From Candidatus Solincola jinzensis (GTDB lineage: Bacteria > Actinomycetota > Geothermincolia > Geothermincolales > RBG-13-55-18), in assembly GCA_015711875.1 (NCBI GenBank), contig JACVJG010000066.1:1-9882 (forward strand): DNA of 9,882 bases, in the 5' to 3' direction. Below the pieces are notes generated by a model, which was not told where the DNA came from, ran no database searches, and worked only from the letters and a program-made list of their open reading frames with translations. A program made the translations under genes and the position numbers. Below, in pieces: positions 5,524 to 9,882 of the stretch (position 1 is the first letter of the stretch; each line of letters starts with the position of its first letter).

Positions 5524-6852
5524 ATGTTCGACAACCTTAGCGAAAGGCTCCAGGATATCTTCAAGCGCCTGCGAGGGCACGGAAAGCTGTCCGAGAAGCA
5601 GGTGGAAGAGGTGATGAGGGAGATACGCCTAGCCCTCCTGGAAGCGGACGTCAACTTCAAGGTGGTCAAGGAGTTCATCGCCCGCGTCCGGGAGCGGGCG
5701 GTGGGGCAGGAGGTCATGCGTTCCCTCACCCCCGCCCAGCAGGTGATCAAGATCGTCAACGAGGAGCTGACGGAACTCTTGGGAAGCTCCAATGAGCGCA
5801 TAGACTTCGGCGGCCGCGTCCCCGCCGCCGTGATGCTGGTGGGGCTGCAGGGATCGGGAAAGACCACCGCCACGGCGAAGCTGGCGGCGCATCTAAAGAA
5901 CCAGGGTCGCCACCCCATGATGGTGGCGGCGGACGTCTACCGCCCCGCCGCCATCGACCAGCTGGAGAAGCTGGGTCAACAGGTGGGGATAGAGGTATAC
6001 GCGGACCGCTCCGCGAAACCCGAGGACATCGTGGCGGCGGGTATGAAAAAGGCCGAGAAGGAAGGCCTGGACACCGTGATCATCGACACCGCCGGCCGCC
6101 TGCACATCGACGACGAGATGATGCAGGAGCTGGTGCGCATCAAGAAAAAGCACCCCCCCAGCGAGACCCTTCTGGTGGTCGACGCCATGACCGGCCAGGA
6201 TGCGGTGAACGTGGCGCAGGCTTTCGCGGAGACGGTGGGTGTAGACGGCGTGATCCTCACCAAACTCGACGGCGATGCCAGGGGAGGGGCGGCGCTCTCG
6301 ATCAGGTCGGTCACGGGAAAACCCATCAAGTTCGCCAGCGTGGGAGAGAAGCTGGGGGACCTGGAGCCCTTCTACCCCGACCGTATGGCCTCGCGTATCC
6401 TGGGCATGGGAGACATGCTCACCCTCATCGAGAAAGCGCAGGCAACCTACGACGAGAAAAAAGCCCAGGAGCTGGAGCGCAAGCTGCGCAAACAGCAGTT
6501 CACCCTGGAGGATTTCCTCGACCAGATGAACCAGCTCAAGAAGATGGGGCCCCTGGACCAGATCCTGGGAATGATCCCCGGTATCTCATCCTCCAAGCTC
6601 AAAGGCTTGCAGGTGGACGAGAGTCAGATCAAGCGCGTGGAGGCCATCATCCAGTCCATGACCCCGGAGGAGCGGCGTAAACCCCAGATCATCGGGGCAA
6701 GCCGCAAACAGCGCATCGCCCGGGGCAGCGGCACCAGCACCCAGGACGTTAACCGCCTGCTGCAGCAGTTCCAGCAGATGCAGAAGCTGATCAAGCAGTT
6801 CGGGAAGATGTCTCCGAAACGCATGGGGCAGATGTTCCCCTTCCAGTTGTAG
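5524..6852 (+). CDS. ffh: Signal recognition particle protein Ffh (SRP54 GTPase)
   Basis: Ffh binds SRP RNA and hydrophobic signal sequences emerging from the ribosome, then docks with FtsY through its GTPase domain. The 442-aa product has normal family length: N domain (1 to about 95), G domain (about 96-300) and Met-rich M domain (about 325-442). Motifs seen: P-loop [11 protein letters not shown] (107-117), [11 protein letters not shown] (137-147), DTAGR (188-192), TKLDG (246-250), [10 protein letters not shown] (271-280) and the linker [13 protein letters not shown] (285-297). The M domain shows the SRP-RNA-binding [11 protein letters not shown] (393-403) and a Met/Gln-rich tail. ATG 5524 gives the canonical MFDNLSERL start, with AGAGGA at 5507-5512 as a slightly distant ribosome-binding site. 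It is first in an operon with ribosome-maturation genes. Its RNA partner gene (ffs) is not in the window, nor is a YlxM-type gene found ahead of it. Confidence 0.99.
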   Translation: MFDNLSERLQDIFKRLRGHGKLSEKQVEEVMREIRLALLEADVNFKVVKEFIARVRERAVGQEVMRSLTPAQQVIKIVNEELTELLGSSNERIDFGGRVPAAVMLVGLQGSGKTTATAKLAAHLKNQGRHPMMVAADVYRPAAIDQLEKLGQQVGIEVYADRSAKPEDIVAAGMKKAEKEGLDTVIIDTAGRLHIDDEMMQELVRIKKKHPPSETLLVVDAMTGQDAVNVAQAFAETVGVDGVILTKLDGDARGGAALSIRSVTGKPIKFASVGEKLGDLEPFYPDRMASRILGMGDMLTLIEKAQATYDEKKAQELERKLRKQQFTLEDFLDQMNQLKKMGPLDQILGMIPGISSSKLKGLQVDESQIKRVEAIIQSMTPEERRKPQIIGASRKQRIARGSGTSTQDVNRLLQQFQQMQKLIKQFGKMSPKRMGQMFPFQL

Positions 6853-6872
6853 CGGATCCGCGATATATGCGG
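6852..6872. repeat. Palindrome and small hairpin between ffh and rpsP
   Basis: GCGGATCCGC (6852-6861) is a perfect 10-bp palindrome starting on the last base of the ffh stop codon. Its right half can instead pair as CCGC (6858-6861) with GCGG (6869-6872) around a 7-nt A/T-rich loop, just upstream of the rpsP ribosome-binding site. No T run follows, so it is not an intrinsic terminator. Confidence 0.35.
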
Positions 6873-6901
6873 GAAGAAGTAGAGGAAAGGAGTGCGGCGA
6901 T

Positions 6902-7171
6902 TTGGTAAGGATCAGGCTAAGGCGTATGGGCGGGAAGAAGAAGCCCTACTACCGGGTGGTGGCCGCAGACGCCCGCAGCCCCAGGGACGGGAGGTTCATA
7001 GAGGTTCTGGGGCGTTATGATCCCCGCACGGAACCATCCCTGATCGAGTTCGAGGAGGAAAAGGTCCTGAAATGGCTGCGCGATGGGGCGCAGCCCACGG
7101 ACCAGGTGCGAAGACTCATGGAGATCAAGGGAATATGGCAGAGGTTCCAGGAGGAGAAAAGTGGAGGCTAG
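6902..7171 (+). CDS. rpsP: 30S ribosomal protein S16
   Basis: S16 is a primary-binding protein of the 30S subunit that contacts the 5' domain of 16S rRNA during early assembly. The 89-aa product begins [10 protein letters not shown] and continues with [19 protein letters not shown], the conserved S16 core, then a typical short C-terminus. The start is a TTG at 6902 with a strong ribosome-binding site AAAGGAG at 6886-6892, 9 nt upstream; the internal ATG at codon 9 would remove the conserved first strand. It lies 49 nt after ffh and its end overlaps khpA by 11 nt, so it is co-transcribed and probably translationally coupled to khpA. Confidence 0.98.
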   Translation: MVRIRLRRMGGKKKPYYRVVAADARSPRDGRFIEVLGRYDPRTEPSLIEFEEEKVLKWLRDGAQPTDQVRRLMEIKGIWQRFQEEKSGG

Positions 7172-7427
7172 CCGGGACGAGGGCAAGGATGCCGACGTGA
7201 AGGAGCTGCTTGAGTACTTGGCCCGGGCGCTGGTGGACAACCCGGACAGCGTCGAGGTGACAACCGTGGAGGGTGAGAGGTCCATCATCCTGCAGTTGCG
7301 AGTCCATCCCGACGACGTGGGTAAAGTCATAGGCAAGAACGGACGCATAGCGCAGGCCATGCGCACCCTTATCAAGGCCTCGGCCACCAGGGAGGGGCGC
7401 AACGCCATCGTGGAGATCATCGATTGA
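7161..7427 (+). CDS. khpA: KH-domain RNA-binding protein KhpA (YlqC family)
   Basis: KhpA is a small single-KH-domain RNA chaperone that in Gram-positives pairs with KhpB (Jag/EloR) and affects cell elongation and sRNA-mRNA interactions. From GTG 7161 it is 88 aa. The KH GxxG loop is GKNG (58-61) in [19 protein letters not shown], preceded by the characteristic [19 protein letters not shown] chose GTG 7161 because AGGAGG sits at 7149-7154 with a 6-nt spacer. GTG 7197 (then K-E-L-L-E-Y) would give the shorter N-terminus common in the family but has no good ribosome-binding site. The first 11 nt overlap rpsP. The order rpsP-khpA-rimM-trmD is the usual Gram-positive context. KhpB is not in the window. 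Confidence 0.95.
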   Translation: MEASRDEGKDADVKELLEYLARALVDNPDSVEVTTVEGERSIILQLRVHPDDVGKVIGKNGRIAQAMRTLIKASATREGRNAIVEIID

Positions 7428-7431
7428 GGAA

Positions 7432-7956
7432 ATGACTCACCGCGCCCGCAAGGTCTCCCTGGTGGTGGTGGGGCGGGCGCTGAAGCCCCACGGTTTGGCG
7501 GGCTGGGTGCGCATTGAGGTTCTGTCGGAAAACCCACATCGTTTCTCGCCCGGGAATTCCTTCATCCTGGAGGGAAGCGAAGGTGGGGAGCGCCTGCTTC
7601 TGGAAAAGGCTGAAAGGGATCGCGAAGGTCTGAAGGCCAAGTTCCGGGGTATCGAAAGCAGGCAGAGCGCGGAGAGTTTGGCGGGAAAGACTCTTTTCAT
7701 TACCCCGGAGGAAACCGGGCAGGCACCGCCTTCCAGCTTGTGGGAGCACCAGATCCTGGGGCTTGAGGTGCGCACACAGGGAGGACGCGTCCTGGGCGAG
7801 GTAGTGGAGGTAATGGAGACGGGCGCCAACGATGTGCTGGTGGTAAGAGGAGACAAAGATTATCTCATCCCCGTCATTGAGCAGGTGATAAGCGAGGTTG
7901 ACGAGGATGCGGGCGTCATCACCATCGAGCCTTTGCCCGGGTTGCTGGAGCTCTGA
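7432..7956 (+). CDS. rimM: Ribosome maturation factor RimM
   Basis: RimM binds S19 in the head of the 30S subunit and assists late 16S rRNA processing and head assembly. The 174-aa product has the N-terminal RimM barrel, with VVVGRALKPHGLAGWVRIEV near residues 11-30, and a C-terminal PRC-barrel with LWEHQILGLEV (103-113), then METGANDVLVV (128-138) and the closing IPVIEQVISEVDEDAG segment. ATG 7432 lies 4 nt after the khpA stop, but GAGGA (7426-7430) is too close to act as a normal ribosome-binding site, so coupled re-initiation is likely. GTG 7462 or 7465 are possible starts that would still keep the barrel. The neighbour trmD and this order are standard. Confidence 0.95.
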   Translation: MTHRARKVSLVVVGRALKPHGLAGWVRIEVLSENPHRFSPGNSFILEGSEGGERLLLEKAERDREGLKAKFRGIESRQSAESLAGKTLFITPEETGQAPPSSLWEHQILGLEVRTQGGRVLGEVVEVMETGANDVLVVRGDKDYLIPVIEQVISEVDEDAGVITIEPLPGLLEL

Positions 7957-7989
7957 GGCGACATCCTCGGGATTTTACGGGATGGCAAG

Positions 7990-8718
7990 ATGCGTATAGA
8001 CGTGTTCACCATATTCCCCGCCATTTTCGCCTCGCCTCTGCGCGAAGGCCTGCTGGGCAAAGCCATAGAAAGAGGGATCCTTGAGGTGCGCGTGCACGAT
8101 ATCCGCGATCATGGCATCGGAAAACACCGTCAAGTGGATGACGCTCCCTTCGGCGGCGGCGCGGGGATGGTGATGAAGCCGGAGCCGGTTTTCGAGGCCG
8201 TGACATCGGCTCTGGGTTACGGCTTGGGCGAGCTGGAGCGCCTCAAGGAGGAGGTGGAGGTGGTGATGCTGACGCCGAGGGGCGAGCGCCTGACCCAGGG
8301 CAAGGTGGTGGAACTCGCGTCGCTACCCCACATGGCCCTCATCTGCGGGCGCTACGAAGGCGTGGACGAGCGGGTGATGGAGCACCTGTGCACCATGGCG
8401 TTGTCCATAGGCGATTATGTCATCTCGGGGGGAGAGTTCGCAGCCCTGGTGTTGATCGACGCCGTCGCGCGGTTGCTTCCGGGGACGGTGGGCAACCGAG
8501 AGTCGATAGAGGACGAATCCTTCAGTGGCGGCTTGCTGGAATATCCTCAATACACGCGCCCCGCGGAGTACCTGGGATGGAGGGTTCCGGAGGTGCTGCT
8601 CTCCGGCGATCACGGTGCGGTGGAGAAGTGGCGCCGGGAGGCGGCGCGCGCCTACACGAGGCGGGTGCGCCCCGACCTTCTGTGCGATGCCGACGGGGAG
8701 CGGGAGCGTGGAGATTGA
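7990..8718 (+). CDS. trmD: tRNA (guanine-37-N1)-methyltransferase TrmD
   Basis: TrmD transfers a methyl group from S-adenosylmethionine to N1 of G37, next to the anticodon of tRNAs reading CNN-type codons, preventing +1 frameshifting. The 242-aa product is typical of this SPOUT (trefoil-knot) enzyme. It starts MRIDVFTIFP and has DDAPFGGGAGMVMKPEP (50-66) and the knot loops LTPRGERL (94-101), LICGRYEGVDERV (117-129) and SIGDYVISGGEFA (139-151). It ends with DESF (175-178), LLEYPQYTRP (182-191) and LLSGDHGAVEKWR (203-215). The Asp in DESF sits where the family's catalytic Asp is found. ATG 7990 lies 33 nt after rimM without a strong ribosome-binding site. It is the last gene of the ffh operon before a 232-nt gap. 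Confidence 0.99.
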   Translation: MRIDVFTIFPAIFASPLREGLLGKAIERGILEVRVHDIRDHGIGKHRQVDDAPFGGGAGMVMKPEPVFEAVTSALGYGLGELERLKEEVEVVMLTPRGERLTQGKVVELASLPHMALICGRYEGVDERVMEHLCTMALSIGDYVISGGEFAALVLIDAVARLLPGTVGNRESIEDESFSGGLLEYPQYTRPAEYLGWRVPEVLLSGDHGAVEKWRREAARAYTRRVRPDLLCDADGERERGD

Positions 8719-8771
8719 GGAGACGAAAAGTGCAGACGGGGCTTCGTGAAAGCTAGGCCAGGAAGCCGAGG

Positions 8772-8794
8772 GGCATGATGCCGCCCGCAGCGGG
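8772..8794. repeat. Two tandem palindromes after trmD
   Basis: GGCAT-G-ATGCC (8772-8782) and CCCGC-A-GCGGG (8784-8794) are perfect 5-1-5 inverted repeats separated by one base. As RNA each folds to a 4-bp stem with a 3-nt loop. No T run follows. They could be a factor-dependent end of the ffh operon, operators, or part of an L19 leader. Confidence 0.45.
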
Positions 8795-8924
8795 AATGGA
8801 AGGATAGTCTTGGCACTAGACGATAGTCAGGGATCATCTGTTGATGCGGTCATCTCGGGTTCCTGAAGACTTGGAAGGAGGGGCGAGATCGGCCGGGCTT
8901 GCCCTTTGGGGCGGCCATGGGTTG

Positions 8925-8950
8925 TAATATAGCGGAAAGGAGGAAGGAAG
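8925..8950 (+). promoter_or_regulatory. Possible rplS -10 box and strong ribosome-binding site
   Basis: TAATAT (8925-8930) is a -10-like hexamer in GC-rich sequence, directly preceded by TTG. The nearest -35 candidate is TTGCCC (8899-8904) at a poor 20-nt spacing. Use of this site would give a leader of only about 15 nt. AAAGGAGG (8936-8943) is an excellent ribosome-binding site 7 nt before the rplS ATG. The ribosome-binding site is certain; the promoter is tentative. Confidence 0.4.
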
Positions 8951-9298
8951 ATGCAGAGAACAGATATCGTGGAAAGCGAATACCTGCGGGATGACATACC
9001 GGACTTCCGGCCCGGGGACACGGTGAAGGTCCACGTCAGGGTGGTGGAGGGAAACCGCGAGCGCATCCAGGTCTTCCAGGGCGTGGTGATAGCGCGCAAA
9101 GGCGGAGGATTGCGAGAAACCTTCACCGTGCGCAAGGTCTCCTTTGGGGTGGGGGTGGAACGCACCTTCCCGCTGCATTCTCCCATCATCTCCAAGATAG
9201 AGGTGGTGACCGAGGGCAGGGTGAGGCGCGCGAAGCTCTATTACCTGCGAGACCGGGTCGGCAAAGCGGCCAGGATCAAGGAGAAGCGCAGAACCTGA
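8951..9298 (+). CDS. rplS: 50S ribosomal protein L19
   Basis: L19 sits at the 30S-50S interface near bridge B8 of the large subunit. The 115-aa product has family length and the full core: [59 protein letters not shown], then the basic [20 protein letters not shown] end. ATG 8951 is fixed by AAAGGAGG at 8936-8943. It follows trmD in the same direction after a gap that probably carries its own promoter, and is followed 9 nt later by lepB, so rplS and lepB are probably one transcript. Confidence 0.99.
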   Translation: MQRTDIVESEYLRDDIPDFRPGDTVKVHVRVVEGNRERIQVFQGVVIARKGGGLRETFTVRKVSFGVGVERTFPLHSPIISKIEVVTEGRVRRAKLYYLRDRVGKAARIKEKRRT

Positions 9299-9307
9299 GC
9301 GGGTTTC

Positions 9308-9882
9308 ATGGCCACGCACCCCACCGATGGCCCGGCGACACCCCCGATATACGGGGTGGGCAAGCATGGGCCTGAAGGCTCTCCCGTGAGGGTGCAATCG
9401 GAGGATAGAGAGCCGCGCGACCGTGCCCACTGGGTGGGGGTGTTCCTGGAGTTCGCGGTGCTTTTCATCATCGCGCTGGTCATCGCCATCTACCTCCAGG
9501 CCTTCGTCACCAAGCCTTTCATGATCCCCTCGCCCTCCATGGAGCCCACCCTGCGGGAAGGGGACAGGGTGCTGGTGGACAGGATGAGCTACCATTTCAG
9601 GGAGCCCCGGAGGGGGGAAGTGATCGTCTTCCGCTTCGACCCCAACGATTCCGCCAACTGGACCCAGGGGAGCAACGGCTTTTCCCGCTCCCTGGACCTG
9701 CTGGCTGAGGTTCTCAACATAACCCATCAGGAGTCATTGCCTTTCATAAAGCGTGTGGTGGGGGTAGGGGGCGATACGGTGGAGCTGCGGGACGGGGAGC
9801 TTTTCGTCAACGGCGAGCGCTACGAGGCGGACTATGAATACGTACGCGACAACGCCAACGGTAAATGGGAGGTACCCGAGGG
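9308..9882 (+). CDS. lepB: Signal peptidase I (3' truncated by window)
   Basis: Type I signal peptidase is membrane-anchored and cleaves signal peptides from secreted proteins outside the cytoplasmic membrane using a Ser-Lys dyad. The visible 191 codons show a hydrophilic cytosolic N-terminus (1-41), one membrane segment (about 43-65, rich in F, V, I, A and L), then PSPSMEPTL with the predicted nucleophile Ser77. RRGEVIVFRF (101-110) and FIKRVVGVGGD with the predicted general base Lys148 follow. Between the last two lies an insert of about 35 residues (111-145). The family's usual PSGSM is PSPSM here. ATG 9308 is 9 nt after rplS without a clear ribosome-binding site; GTGs at 9386 and 9392 are alternatives that keep the membrane segment. 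The stop lies beyond the window. The product acts downstream of the SRP route encoded by ffh and ftsY. Confidence 0.96.
   Translation, partial: MATHPTDGPATPPIYGVGKHGPEGSPVRVQSEDREPRDRAHWVGVFLEFAVLFIIALVIAIYLQAFVTKPFMIPSPSMEPTLREGDRVLVDRMSYHFREPRRGEVIVFRFDPNDSANWTQGSNGFSRSLDLLAEVLNITHQESLPFIKRVVGVGGDTVELRDGELFVNGERYEADYEYVRDNANGKWEVPE

Larger units (their letters stand above)
8719..8950. other. trmD-rplS spacer with palindromes, direct repeat and rplS promoter
   Basis: No gene is visible in these 232 nt. Two tandem perfect palindromes follow trmD: GGCATGATGCC (8772-8782) and CCCGCAGCGGG (8784-8794). A 7-nt direct repeat GATAGTC lies at 8803-8809 and 8822-8828. GGGC (8895-8898) can pair with GCCC (8901-8904), and that GCCC can instead pair with GGGC (8909-8912). 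An A/T island and a strong ribosome-binding site close the spacer. Many bacteria keep trmD and rplS close together, so the gap may hold independent control of L19. Confidence 0.55.

Noticed and set aside
8834..9727. Minus-strand frame of 297 codons across rplS and lepB
   Set aside because: It overlaps two certain plus-strand genes, is rich in His/Pro/Gly and has no recognisable fold.
1..9882. CRISPR array, insertion sequence, prophage or toxin-antitoxin pair
   Set aside because: There are no regularly spaced repeats, no transposase or integrase motifs, and no small paired genes; all coding capacity is taken by recognised housekeeping genes and the kinase.

Overview
This is a chromosomal core-gene window from a GC-rich bacterium (roughly 60% GC by eye, not counted). 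Every protein-coding gene reads on the + strand. The order smc (3' end), ftsY, [PAS histidine kinase], ffh, rpsP, khpA, rimM, trmD, rplS, lepB (5' end) matches the SRP/ribosome-maturation neighbourhood of Gram-positive lineages. The GC content, the cytosolic FtsY with a long charged N-terminus, and GTG/TTG starts suggest an actinobacterial or related deep-branching Gram-positive organism. That placement is inference; there is no rRNA or other taxonomic marker here.

Layout: 1-632 is the C-terminal ATPase half of SMC. 633-1198 is a 566-nt gene-free spacer rich in inverted repeats. 1199-2533 encodes the SRP receptor FtsY. 2534-3164 is a 631-nt spacer with short tandem repeats and, near its end, a promoter-like site. 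3165-5192 encodes a soluble three-PAS histidine kinase with no adjacent response regulator. 5193-5523 is a 331-nt spacer holding a hairpin-plus-T-run terminator candidate, a promoter with a consensus -35 box (TTGACA), and a leader with three consecutive hairpins just before ffh. 5524-8718 is a tight operon: ffh, rpsP, khpA (overlapping rpsP by 11 nt), rimM and trmD. 8719-8950 is a 232-nt spacer with tandem palindromes and a likely rplS promoter. 8951-9298 is rplS, followed 9 nt later by lepB, which runs off the window.

Functionally the window groups co-translational protein export (Ffh and FtsY GTPases, signal peptidase I) with ribosome assembly and decoding fidelity (S16, RimM, L19, TrmD, the RNA chaperone KhpA) and chromosome segregation (SMC). 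The kinase sits as a separate unit, with its own promoter and terminator candidates, between the two SRP GTPase genes. The protein genes are conventional. The least explained material is in the long spacers, above all the ffh leader, whose middle segments can pair in two mutually exclusive ways.

No tRNA, rRNA, SRP RNA, CRISPR array, insertion sequence or phage gene was recognised.
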